64,000 bases of DNA, from positions 62,001-126,000 of the forward strand of contig NZ_JAGGOY010000017.1 in assembly GCF_018614095.1 (NCBI RefSeq), in the 5' to 3' direction. A program made the translations under genes and the position numbers. The notes under the pieces are model-generated. The model had not been told where the DNA came from. It saw only the letters and a list, made by a program, of their open reading frames with translations, and made no database searches. This document shows positions 45,709-53,912 of the stretch, piece by piece. Source of the stretch: Streptomyces sp. ISL-87 (GTDB lineage: Bacteria > Actinomycetota > Actinomycetes > Streptomycetales > Streptomycetaceae). Each line of letters opens with the position of its first letter. The stretch's first letter is position 1.

Positions 45709-47084
45709 GCGAACAGCCGGCGCCAGGTTTCCGGGTCCGGGTAGCCGTCGGCCTGGGCGCCGCGCCAGCCCTGGGCACGCTGGAAGGCCTCGACGTTGCG
45801 GCGGTCGGCCTCGCTCCAGCGACGGCCCGGCCGGGATGTGTAGTGCTTGCCGAAGCCTCTCGACACCAAGCGGCGACCGAGGGCCTCGATGGCGGCATGG
45901 GACGAGCCCGGGCGGAATACCGACGCGCCCGGGTAGTCCCGTACCCCGCCCGGACCCGGCGCGCCCGCCTCCGTCGGCCGGATGTCGTCGCCCTGGTTCT
46001 CCACCAGCAGCCGCCAGGTTTGCGCGCCGGGGAGCCCGTCCGCGTCCGCCCCCGTCCAGCCCTGCGCCTGCTGGAAGGCCTGGGTGGCCAGCCGGTCGGC
46101 GTCGGTCCACTTCGAGGCCGCGCCCTTGGGGTAGAAGCGGCGGCCGCCGCGGTCGATCAGCATCTTGCCGAGCTGCTTCACGTACTCGTTGTCCGCGCCC
46201 GGGCCGAACTTCCCGGCGCCGGGGAACACCGTCGAGGTCCCCGGCTTCGCACCCCCGGCCGGATCCTCCGGAACGATGCCGCCCGTCACCCCGTTGAAGC
46301 GGTACGGGACGTATTTCGTCGCGTTGCTCCAGTACCCGTACGGCGTCGCCAGCTTCCGCGTGTTCGGCTGCGTCTGCTCGTAGGCGATGTAGTGCGTGCG
46401 CGTCTCGTCCACCCAGCCGCCGAAGATGACGACGTGGGAGCCCTTGTTGGGGTCTGCCGGGTTGTGGAAGAGCAGCATGTCCCCCGGCAGCAGCTCCTCT
46501 TTCGTGATCTTGGTGGCGAACTTGTCGAGGCTGCCGGTCCACTCGTTCGTTCCGAGGTTCCAGACCATCGAGACGTAGCCCGAGCAGTCCTGGCGGTACC
46601 CGTCCGACCAGTACTCGGACATGCTGTACGGGACTTCCGCCTCCAGCCACAGCTTCGCCCGGTTGATGATCGTCGTCCGGTCGAGCCGCTTCAGGGCGCC
46701 CGGCGCGGCCGGCGCCCCGGGCGCGCCGACGGGCTTGGCCTTCGGCCCGTGCAGCGGGGCCCGGTCGCCCTGCGGGGAGCCCGGGTCGTCCAGCTTCACC
46801 GGCCCGGGGACGGGGGGCCGGGGGGTCGCCGCGAGCACCGCGCTGCTGCCGCCGCCCAGGACCACGCCCGCCGCGGTGGCCAGCACCAGTGCGCGGCGGG
46901 CCCCGCGTGCGGCGGGGTGGCCGCCGTCGCGCAGCGGTATGGCCCGCGCGCGGGCGAGGGCGCGTCGCCGCTGCACGCACCCGAGGCACACGCAGTCGCC
47001 GGCGGGCTCGTACTCCTGGAAGACCGGCATAGGCATGGGCATCCGCGTCGGCATCTGCACATGCATCGGAGGCTGCGTCGTCAT
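45705..47084 (-). CDS. NlpC/P60-type cell-wall hydrolase with two peptidoglycan-binding-like repeats
   Basis: A 459-residue protein. The N-terminal cytoplasmic part has a Cys pair (DCVCLGCVQRR), then an Ala/Leu membrane segment (~70-90). A catalytic domain follows with the Cys nucleophile in YRQDCSGYVSMVW, GDMLLFHNP and the His in SHVVIFGGW. Two C-terminal repeats (DADRLATQAFQQAQGW and EADRRNVEAFQRAQGW, each followed by a GLPG/GYPDPETW block) look like wall-binding modules. It overlaps the giant SPFH gene by 4 bp, so the two probably act together at the envelope. Confidence 0.88.
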   Translation of the reverse strand: MTTQPPMHVQMPTRMPMPMPVFQEYEPAGDCVCLGCVQRRRALARARAIPLRDGGHPAARGARRALVLATAAGVVLGGGSSAVLAATPRPPVPGPVKLDDPGSPQGDRAPLHGPKAKPVGAPGAPAAPGALKRLDRTTIINRAKLWLEAEVPYSMSEYWSDGYRQDCSGYVSMVWNLGTNEWTGSLDKFATKITKEELLPGDMLLFHNPADPNKGSHVVIFGGWVDETRTHYIAYEQTQPNTRKLATPYGYWSNATKYVPYRFNGVTGGIVPEDPAGGAKPGTSTVFPGAGKFGPGADNEYVKQLGKMLIDRGGRRFYPKGAASKWTDADRLATQAFQQAQGWTGADADGLPGAQTWRLLVENQGDDIRPTEAGAPGPGGVRDYPGASVFRPGSSHAAIEALGRRLVSRGFGKHYTSRPGRRWSEADRRNVEAFQRAQGWRGAQADGYPDPETWRRLFA

Positions 47085-47266
47085 GCGGTTCCGTCCACTC
47101 CCCTGCTCGTACCCTGCTCGTCCACAAACCTGGCGGGGCGTCAGGTTTGGCTCGGCTCAGACATATCGTGCACGATAAACCCCGCAAACATGGGTTAATC
47201 GGACAAGGCGGGCGTGGCTGGTCACGAGCACCGCTGGAGGTGGGGTAGAGTTTTCCCTGTCAGCAA

Positions 47267-47340
47267 GCGCCGCTAGCTCAGTTGGTTAGAGCAGCTGACT
47301 CTTAATCAGCGGGTCCGGGGTTCGAGTCCCTGGCGGCGCA
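47267..47340 (+). tRNA. tRNA-Lys (CTT), copy 3
   Basis: The acceptor arms are 47267-47273 / 47333-47339, the anticodon is CTT and the discriminator is A47340. The gene is identical to copies 1 and 2. Confidence 0.96.
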
Positions 47341-47346
47341 CAGACG

Positions 47347-47386
47347 GAAGAAGCCCCTCGCAGCGAAAGCTGCGAGGGGCTTCTTC
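47347..47386 (+). terminator. Terminator after tRNA-Lys copy 3
   Basis: A perfect 18-bp stem with a GAAA loop. Confidence 0.92.
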
Positions 47387-47511
47387 GTTGCGCCCTGCGG
47401 CCCTACAGTGGCGGGCGGACCTCCCGCACAGGCTCCCGGACTCCTCCCGCGGTCCGGGCGCGCCCCGCGGTCGAGGACCGGACCGGGCGGCGGCTGCCCC
47501 GGGCGCACAGC

Positions 47512-48180
47512 TCACGCCGCCGTGCCGGACCGGACTCCCTCCCCGGTCAGGTACGCCGAGACGACCACGTTCGCCGTGTACTGCTTCGCCTTCTTGTCGT
47601 ACGCGCCCCCGCAGGTCACCAGCCGCAGTTCGGCCCGGCCCCTGACCCGCGGCCCGTACGCCTTGTGCGCGTCGAAGCCGGCGCGCTCGTAGACCCGTAC
47701 GTCCTCGATGGTGAACTCGGCGATCGTGCCGTCCGCCCGCACCACCCGCACTTTGTCGCCCTGCTGCGCCGAGCTCAGGCCGTAGAACACCGCGGGCTTG
47801 GACGCGGTGTCCACGTGGCCGACCAGCAGTGCGGTCCCGGCCTCGCCGGGCTGGGCGCCGCCGCCCCACCAGCCCACCGTGCCCGGGCGGTCGTAGGGCG
47901 GCGGCTCGATCGCGCCGTCGGCGTCCAGGCCCCGGGGGATCACCGGGGCCTGGACGCCTATGGACGGTACGTCGACCCGCGCGGGCGGGGCCCCGGACAG
48001 CGGGGCGTGCGCGACGGGCAGGCCGAGGCCCACCGCCGCACCGCCCTGTCCGGGGACCGGGGCCGGGACCCCGGTGATCTCCCGGCCCCACAGCCACAGG
48101 CCGAGGACCAGCACCGACCAGGCGGCGAAGGTCAGCAGCCTCGCACCGGCGCTGGACCGCGGCTCATCCGGGGCCGTCAC
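47512..48180 (-). CDS. Class F sortase
   Basis: A 222-residue membrane transpeptidase. N-terminal anchor helix at ~15-33 (FAAWSVLVLGLWLWG), then the sortase barrel with the catalytic His in ALLVGHVDTAS and the catalytic Cys in LRLVTCGGAY; the downstream Arg region is less clear. Class F sortases are actinobacterial housekeeping-type enzymes. It follows the surface protein gene at 48191 by 10 bp, which points to that protein as a partner or substrate. Confidence 0.9.
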   Translation of the reverse strand: MTAPDEPRSSAGARLLTFAAWSVLVLGLWLWGREITGVPAPVPGQGGAAVGLGLPVAHAPLSGAPPARVDVPSIGVQAPVIPRGLDADGAIEPPPYDRPGTVGWWGGGAQPGEAGTALLVGHVDTASKPAVFYGLSSAQQGDKVRVVRADGTIAEFTIEDVRVYERAGFDAHKAYGPRVRGRAELRLVTCGGAYDKKAKQYTANVVVSAYLTGEGVRSGTAA

Positions 48181-48190
48181 CGCCGGGCCC

Positions 48191-48805
48191 TCACTCGCCG
48201 TTGCGGCGCCGGCGCAGGGTCAGCGCCCGGCCTGCGACCGCGAGCGTGGCCGCGGCGGCGAGGACCGCGCCGATCAGCGTGTGCGGCAGGCCCGGGCCGT
48301 CGCCGCCATGACTCTTCTTCGCGGCCGCCGTGTCGGCCACCCGGGCCGGGTCGGCAAGCTCCTCGGCCATACCGCCACCGCCCGCGTGGACCGGCCAGAC
48401 CGGGGTGTGCTGGGGGTACGGGTGGTGCTGGTCCTGCCGGTGCTCGAGGATCTGGATGGAGCCGCGCAGCCCGTCGCCCCGGCCGCCGCAGCTGACCCGG
48501 ATGTCGTGCCAGCCGGCCTGGGCGTGCGAGCTGATCAGCGCCACGCCCGACAGGGTTTTGCCGCTGTCACGGGCGGAGAGGTCGACGTCCGCGACGAACA
48601 CGGAGGACTTGGCGGACGCCCATTTGCCGTCACAGCCGTTGACGCGCAGTTTGACCTGCGCCCCCGGCTCGGCCGGGTTCGGATCCGCCGAGACACTGCC
48701 GCGGTCGTCGTCGTTGGCGAGGGCGATGGGCGCGGTCGCGGCGGAGAGGGCCGTCAGGGCGACGGCCACCCCGGCGGCACGGAAAGCGATCAGAGCACTG
48801 CGCAT
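48191..48805 (-). CDS. Secreted, membrane-anchored surface protein paired with the sortase
   Basis: A 204-residue protein. Signal peptide at ~1-30 (...SAATAPIALA), an Ig-like domain (VSADPNPAEPGAQVKLRVNGC...), a His/Pro/Gln-rich linker, and a C-terminal tail GLPHT followed by a hydrophobic helix and RRRR. The tail looks like a sorting signal, but the motif reads LPHTL rather than LPxTG. It is the first gene of the pair with the class F sortase. Confidence 0.85.
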   Translation of the reverse strand: MRSALIAFRAAGVAVALTALSAATAPIALANDDDRGSVSADPNPAEPGAQVKLRVNGCDGKWASAKSSVFVADVDLSARDSGKTLSGVALISSHAQAGWHDIRVSCGGRGDGLRGSIQILEHRQDQHHPYPQHTPVWPVHAGGGGMAEELADPARVADTAAAKKSHGGDGPGLPHTLIGAVLAAAATLAVAGRALTLRRRRNGE

Positions 48806-48837
48806 GGTGAACCTCCTCAACAAGGAGATTCACGCGC

Positions 48838-48869
48838 GGCGCGCCGCTCCGCATCCGGAGCGGCGCGCC
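48838..48869 (-). terminator. Terminator hairpin after the HAD gene
   Basis: A perfect 14-bp GC-rich stem (48838-48851 / 48856-48869) with a CATC loop lies ~84 bp past the HAD stop and upstream of the surface-protein gene. Confidence 0.75.
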
Positions 48870-48952
48870 CTTGGCCCGTACGTGTCAGCCGTCAGCCTTA
48901 CACGTGAGGCCGAACGCCTCATAGGAAGCGCGTGCGCCGAGCGCCGAGCACC

Positions 48953-49732
48953 TCAGACGAGGTCGACCAGGTCCGCGATCGAGTTGACCGTCCTGGTCGG
49001 GCGGTACGGGAACTTCTCCGTGTCGGCGACCGTGGTCAGGCCGGTCAGCACGAGGAAGGTCTGCATCCCCGCCTCCAGCCCGGCCAGTACATCGGTGTCC
49101 ATCCGGTCGCCGATCATCGCGCTGCTCTCGGAGTGCGCGCCGATGGCGTTCAGGCCGGTCCGCATCATCAGCGGGTTGGGCTTGCCCGCGAAGTACGGCT
49201 GCTTGCCGGTCGCCTTGGTGATCAGCGCGGCCACCGCGCCGGTGGCCGGGAGCGGGCCCTCGGTGGAGGGGCCGGTCTCGTCGGGGTTGGTGCAGATGAA
49301 GCGGGCGCCGGCGTTGATCAGGCGGACCGCCTTCGTCATCGCCTCGAAGCTGTACGTCCGGGTCTCACCCAGCACCACGTAGTCGGGCTCGTGGTCGGTC
49401 AGGACGTAGCCGATGTCGTGCAGGGCGGTGGTCAGGCCGGCCTCGCCGATGACGTACGCCGTGCCGCCCGGACGCTGGTCGTCGAGGAACTTCGCGGTGG
49501 CGAGCGCCGAGGTCCAGATGTTCTCGACGGGGACGTCCAGGCCCATGCGGCTGAGCCGGGCCTGGAGGTCGCGCGGGGTGTACATGGAGTTGTTGGTCAG
49601 CACCAGGAAGGGCTTGCCGGACTCGCGCAGCCGCTTGATGAAGGCATCAGCGCCGGGGATGGGAGTTCCCTCGTGGATGAGGACCCCGTCCATGTCGGTG
49701 AGCCAGGATTCGATCGGCTTGCGCTCTGCCAC
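48953..49732 (-). CDS. HAD-IIA (NagD-like) phosphatase
   Basis: A 259-residue haloacid-dehalogenase superfamily phosphatase: motif I WLTDMDGVLIHEG, motif II FLVLTNNS, motif III Lys in FAGKPNPLMM, motif IV MIGDRMDTDVLAG. The large C2a cap between motifs II and III is typical for NagD/p-nitrophenylphosphatase. GTG 49732 gives the standard N-terminus. The substrate is not known; NagD acts on nucleotides and sugar phosphates. Confidence 0.93.
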   Translation of the reverse strand: MAERKPIESWLTDMDGVLIHEGTPIPGADAFIKRLRESGKPFLVLTNNSMYTPRDLQARLSRMGLDVPVENIWTSALATAKFLDDQRPGGTAYVIGEAGLTTALHDIGYVLTDHEPDYVVLGETRTYSFEAMTKAVRLINAGARFICTNPDETGPSTEGPLPATGAVAALITKATGKQPYFAGKPNPLMMRTGLNAIGAHSESSAMIGDRMDTDVLAGLEAGMQTFLVLTGLTTVADTEKFPYRPTRTVNSIADLVDLV

Positions 49733-49852
49733 GGGACTGTTCTCCGCTCTGCGGGGCCTCTGACCTCTGGGGCCTCTGGTCTGTACCACCCTATCGGGCA
49801 CGGTCCGTGGACGCGTTCGGCGTCCACGGCCCGGACAGGGCGGCCGGACAGG

Positions 49853-50211
49853 CGCCACTGGTCGCGCTGCGCCTGGCTCCAGAACTCGTCGGTCGCGAAG
49901 GCCCAGCCGGCCCACTCGGTGACACCGCCGGTGCCCATCTTGGAGTTGTCGACGGACCAGCCGGCCGACGGGGTGTGCGTGAAGCCCTTCACGCCGGCCG
50001 GGATGCCCGTCTCGTCCACGCGCCCCTGGAGGTTCGGGCGCAGAGTATCGAACGCGTCGTTGTCGTCGGGGGCGTTCAGCGGGATGCCGTCGACGGCGGC
50101 GCCGGGGGTAACGCCGACGTGGGCGAGGGCGGTCGCGGCGACGTCGACGAGCTTCACGTCGCAGGAGGGTGAGGGGGAGGCAACAGTCAGCTTCCGGTTG
50201 CCGACTTCCAC
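49853..50211 (-). pseudogene. Fragment of a secreted phosphodiesterase/phosphatase
   Basis: About 120 codons (CDVKLVDVAATALAHVGVTP, FTHTPSAGWSVDNSKMGTGG, TEWAGWAFATDEFWSQAQRDQ) match the C-terminal part of Streptomyces alkaline phosphatase / type I phosphodiesterase family proteins. Recognisable similarity ends at ~49853 after AQRDQWR, and the catalytic N-terminal domain is absent. It begins inside the 3' end of the neighbouring ABC fragment. Both ends are truncated. Confidence 0.7.
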
Positions 50212-50478
50212 GCGTCGACGTAGCCGGTGAGGTTCTTGTCGATGTCGGCCCAGTCCGGCTCGAAGATCTCGACGCCGTTCATGATCTTGAGGAGTTCGAC
50301 GGCGTTGGCGTGGGCCGGCTTGACGTCGTTACGCGCCGGGAAGCCGCCGCCGACCTCGCTGACCAGCTTCTGGGCGTCCTCGCTGAGCAGGTAGTCGAGG
50401 AGCTTCTTGCCGTTCTCGGCGTGCGGGGCATTGGCCACCAGGCCGGCCGCGTACGGGAGGGCGAAACTGGTGGGCTTT
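50187..50478 (-). pseudogene. C-terminal fragment of an ABC transporter substrate-binding protein
   Basis: About 96 codons including [34 protein letters not shown] and YVDAWKSATGS-stop, the C-terminus of an extracellular solute-binding protein of the iron/2-aminoethylphosphonate type. The frame runs straight into integrase-like sequence at ~50478, so the N-terminal two thirds, with signal peptide, are gone. Confidence 0.75.
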
Positions 50479-51019
50479 GCGCCGTCTCCTGGGCGTCAAC
50501 ATCGAGGAGCTGGACTTCGCCGGGCGCCGTTGCCTGGTCAAGGCCAAGGGCGCCCGGACCAAGGCCCGCCGCCGGGGCCAGTCGCGTGGGGACTACGTGC
50601 TGGAGCCGGTGTACTGGGATGCCGGCACCGCCCGGCTGCTGCCCCGGCTGCTCAAGGGCCGCGCTCGCGGTCCGGTGTTCGTCACCGCCCGCCGTGCGGG
50701 GCCGGGGAAGGTCATTGACCCTCGGGACGTGTGCCCAGACACCGGGGCGGCGCGCCTGTCCTACGGCCAGGCCCGCGCCCTGCTGGACATCCACACCGCC
50801 ACACAGGGCCCGGGGACGGGCTGGGACCTGCACGAATACCGCCACTCCGCACTGACGCGCCTGGGCGAGGCTGGCGCGTCGCTGCTGATGCTGATGGCCA
50901 AGTCCCGGCACCGCAAGCCGGAGAACCTGCGCCGCTACTTCAAGCCGTCGCCGGACGCCATCGCCGAACTCACCAGCCTGCTCGCACCCGGCGACACACG
51001 CCGAGGCGGCGGCACGTAA
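50478..51019 (+). pseudogene. C-terminal fragment of a tyrosine recombinase
   Basis: About 180 codons: [18 protein letters not shown], then [19 protein letters not shown] (the HxxR box) and [17 protein letters not shown] (the final His/Tyr region) of an XerC/phage-type integrase. Its N-terminal arm- and core-binding regions and the first catalytic Arg are missing; the left end coincides with the truncation point of the ABC fragment. Probably the trailing end of an old insertion. Confidence 0.75.
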
Positions 51020-51087
51020 CCGAGCCGGCCGACCCGTCGATCCTGATCATCCCGACCGACCCGAAACCACCGAGCCCTGGAGTTGAC

Positions 51088-51642
51088 ATGGCTGACATGA
51101 TCGTGACCGACCCCGTCACGCGGGACATTCTCGCGATCTTCGAACGCGCGCGATCCCGGCTGTTCGAGCGCCTTGAGGACCTGACCGACGCCGAGTACCA
51201 CTGGGAGCCGGTCAGCGACTGCATCAGCATCCGCCCCGGCGACGACGGCATCTTCCGCGTCGCCGCGCTATTTCCGGAATCGAGTCCGGAGGCGCCGGAC
51301 CCCCTCACGACGATCGCCTGGCGCATCTGGCACATCGGCAGCCTCTGCCTGCGCGGCTATGTGATCCACTTCTTCGAGGACGTCCCCGAGTTCGGCGACC
51401 GCCACGAGTGGCCGGGCACCGCGAAAGAGGGCGTCCAGGCGCTCGCCGAGGACTGGGAGCACTTCATCTCCCGTATCGCAGCCCTCGGCGACAAGCGCCT
51501 GTTGGCGCCGATAGGCATGGGCCCCGGCGGTTGGGCCGATGAGACCTATCTGAAGCTCGCGCTGCACGCTCTGGTCGAGGTCGCGCATCACGGCGGCGAG
51601 ATCGGCCTGCTGCGCGACCTGTACCTGCGCGAAGGCGTCTGA
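51088..51642 (+). CDS. DinB-superfamily protein
   Basis: A 184-residue four-helix-bundle protein (MADMIVTDPVTRDILAIFE, LEDLTDAEYHWEP, TIAWRIWHIGSLCLRGYVIH, EVAHHGGEIGLLRDLYL). The spaced His residues (WRIWHIG and AHHGGEIG) are the metal-binding positions of DinB/YfiT-like thiol-dependent enzymes, which often use mycothiol in actinomycetes. ATG 51088 follows GGAG. It seems intact, but it lies inside a scar between truncated genes and probably arrived with the integrase fragment. Confidence 0.88.
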   Translation: MADMIVTDPVTRDILAIFERARSRLFERLEDLTDAEYHWEPVSDCISIRPGDDGIFRVAALFPESSPEAPDPLTTIAWRIWHIGSLCLRGYVIHFFEDVPEFGDRHEWPGTAKEGVQALAEDWEHFISRIAALGDKRLLAPIGMGPGGWADETYLKLALHALVEVAHHGGEIGLLRDLYLREGV

Positions 51643-51657
51643 TTTCGGCGGTGGGCG

Positions 51658-52362
51658 ACCTAGCATCGGGAGGGCCGGCGGGGTGCCGATCAGCAGGGCC
51701 TCGCGCGGCGTCGCGAGAACCGTCTCCAGCTTCTCGTCCGCGTCCCCGAAGGCGATGCCGAGGCTGTCGTGGAGGTAGCCGTAGAAGGACGAGTCCGGCT
51801 GGAAATCGCTGTCGAGGCGCGGCGCGCGGGCCACCCGGATGTACGTGCTCTCCAGCCCGACCCGCTCGTCGTCGGCCAGCAGCACCCGCTCCAGGTGCCA
51901 GACGGCCTCGTCGGGCTCGGCGCCGATGCCGCGGGCCAGCTCGGGCGGGCAGGGGAACTGCTCCAGGCCGATGAGGTTCCGGCCGGGGCGGCGGCCCTGG
52001 CGGCGCACGCCCTCGGTGTAGCTGGCGAGGGAGAGCGGCTGCTCCAGCTTCGGCCCGGCGACGACGGTGCCCCGCCCGGAGCGGCGGAGCCGGCCCTCCA
52101 GCAGCAGCTCGCGCAGGGCCTGGCGTACGGTCTCGCGCGATACCTCGTACTGCTCGGCGAGATCGCGCTCGGTGGGCAGCAGCCCGCCTTCGCCGAGCTC
52201 GTCGAGCAGCCCCGCGATGCGGGCTTTGACGGCGTAGTACTTGGGGATGCGGCCGTGCTCGGGGATGCCGGAACGGACGGGCGAGCCGGGGAGGTGGGGC
52301 GGGATCTGGTGGGGCGGGTTCTGGTGGGGCGGGACCTGAGGGGGCGGGGTCTGTTCTTCCAC
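51658..52362 (-). pseudogene. GntR/UTRA-family regulator, truncated at its C-terminus
   Basis: About 235 codons: a Pro/His-rich leader (~1-25), a GntR winged helix (LPTERDLAEQYEVSRETVRQ), and a UTRA effector domain up to TPPALPML. In HutC/DasR-type proteins ~30 more residues complete the UTRA barrel; here the sequence switches at ~51658 to unrelated DNA (the end of the DinB segment) and stays open into antisense DinB. The head-to-tail arrangement with the ABC fragment suggests it once controlled a phosphonate-type transporter. Residual function is possible but unlikely. Confidence 0.75.
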
Positions 52363-52405
52363 GCTCGGACTGTACTGACTGTACGTGGATCACCCCGTAG
52401 GTGGA

Positions 52406-53149
52406 TCAGCGCAGTCGGCGTGCTCCGAGGAGGAGTCCGCCGCCGGCGCCGAGGGCCACCACGGCGGCGGTCCCGTACGCCCACTCGCGAGGCCGCCCGG
52501 TGTGCGCGAGCGACCCGGCCTCGGCGGCGGGAGCCTCCTCCTCGTCCGCCTCCGGCCCATCGACGGAGAACCGGTAGCCGCCCGCCTCGCCCACCCATTC
52601 CCCGTCGTCGCCCTTGCGCTGGACGAGGGCGGCATCGGCGACGACCTCGCCGAGGGGGGTATCGGGCGCGAAGGCCAGCTGCACCTTGACGGTCAGGGAT
52701 CCGCCGGCGGCCACGGTGAACCCGGGGAAGGCGTCCCCTCCGTCGAACACCGCGATGATCTCGTCGCGGTCGGTGCGCTCCAGGCTGACGGGGAAGGTGC
52801 CGCCGGGCGCCTCGAACTCCATCCGGAAATGGGCGGGGCGCAGGCTACGGGTCTTGTCCGTGAACACGACGACGGGGTGAATGGCCGTGCACTGGGAGCC
52901 GGTGGTGTTGGTCAGGTCCAGGAACCAGGTCTGCGGCCCGCCACCGGTGCGGTAGACGGCGGGGCCGCCGCGGATCCGCGCCCCGATCGGGAACGCGGTG
53001 CTCTTCCCGTCGCCGCAGCTGGCCTGGACCCGGGAGGGCAGGGCGGGGGCGGGGCGGGCACCGCCGCCGGTGCCGATGTCCGCGGCGGCGCTCGGCGCGG
53101 CGGTGGCGAGGAGCACGGCGGAGAGGGCAAGGGCTTTGCGCAGTCGCAT
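52406..53149 (-). CDS. Secreted LAxTG-anchored surface protein
   Basis: A 247-residue protein. Signal peptide at ~1-23 (ALALSAVLLATAAPSAAA), a ~150-residue beta-rich extracellular domain with two Cys (SCGDGKSTAFPIG, GSQCTAIHP), an acidic stalk (EADEEEAPAAEAG) and a C-terminal sorting signal SLAHTGRPREW-helix-GARRLR. LAxTG is the motif of class E sortases; such an enzyme is encoded at 59953. The function of the domain is unknown. Confidence 0.87.
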   Translation of the reverse strand: MRLRKALALSAVLLATAAPSAAADIGTGGGARPAPALPSRVQASCGDGKSTAFPIGARIRGGPAVYRTGGGPQTWFLDLTNTTGSQCTAIHPVVVFTDKTRSLRPAHFRMEFEAPGGTFPVSLERTDRDEIIAVFDGGDAFPGFTVAAGGSLTVKVQLAFAPDTPLGEVVADAALVQRKGDDGEWVGEAGGYRFSVDGPEADEEEAPAAEAGSLAHTGRPREWAYGTAAVVALGAGGGLLLGARRLR

Positions 53150-53912
53150 GGAAGACCTTCGCTGCTCGCCGGACGGGATGCCGATCATCGGACGAGGCGA
53201 CAATCACCCCGGCCTCCCCGCACCTTCCCACGCGCGCGCGACCCCGAACCGGGCACCACGCCTGGGCCGTCCCGGTTTACGCCTGATCGGCCCAGGGGGT
53301 CAAGCGAAGCCCCTCCGGGCGGGTCCGCAGGGGGGTCGGGCCGCGCCGTGCAGACGGCCCGGGGGCGGGGGGGCCGCGGCCGGGCAGCCTGTCCGCAAGC
53401 CGAGGGCCGCGCCGCCTCAACCCGCCCGGGGGGAGGGTCCGCAGCCGGACAGCCCGCCTGAAACGGCACGCCCGGGGGGCCCGGAAGCCGGAGCCACGGC
53501 GCAGACGGCCGCCCGAAAACCGAGCCAAGGCTGGGACCGCCCGGCGCGAGGGCCAAGGCCGCTCGACCCACCCCGGGGGACCCGGAGACCAGAGCCACGG
53601 CGCAGGCGGCCGCCCGGAAGCCGGAGCCAGGGCTGGGGGGCCGGGGCGAGGGCCGAGGCCGCTCAACCCGCCCGGGGGGCGCATGGCGGCGGGGGCTAAC
53701 TGCCCAATCCGCCGGGGGGCCCGCAGCTGGCAGCGCGCCCGGGGGCGCCCGAAAGTCAGGGCCGCAACGCAGGAGGCCGCCCCGAAGCGGAGCCAGGGCT
53801 GGGGGGCCGGGCGAGGGCCGAGACCGCTCAACCCGCCCGGGGGGCATGGCGGCGGGGGCCAGCTGCTCAACCCGCCCCGAGGGCGCGGGCGTGTCGACTC
53901 GGCTCGCCCGGT
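53150..53912. repeat. Non-coding GC-rich stretch with degenerate ~100-bp repeats
   Basis: About 760 bp without a credible gene. The motif GAGCCAGGGCTGGGG recurs near 53522, 53624 and 53789, and GCCGCTCAACCCGCCCGGGGGG near 53410, 53558, 53660 and 53822; two of the spacings are 102 bp. Open frames here are artefacts of extreme GC content. Confidence 0.7.

Noticed and set aside
42223-47187. A 1654-codon minus-strand open frame spanning the SPFH gene, the wall-hydrolase gene and beyond
   Set aside because: The ATGA overlap at 45705-45708, the hydrolase in another frame (45705-47084) and the clear band-7 C-terminus show two separate genes; the part beyond 45708 is a GC-driven shadow frame.
43348-47198. 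Several long plus-strand frames (from 43348, 44211 and 44444) antisense to the SPFH and hydrolase genes
   Set aside because: They reflect the repeated, highly GC-biased coding DNA on the other strand; there is no ribosome site and no domain.
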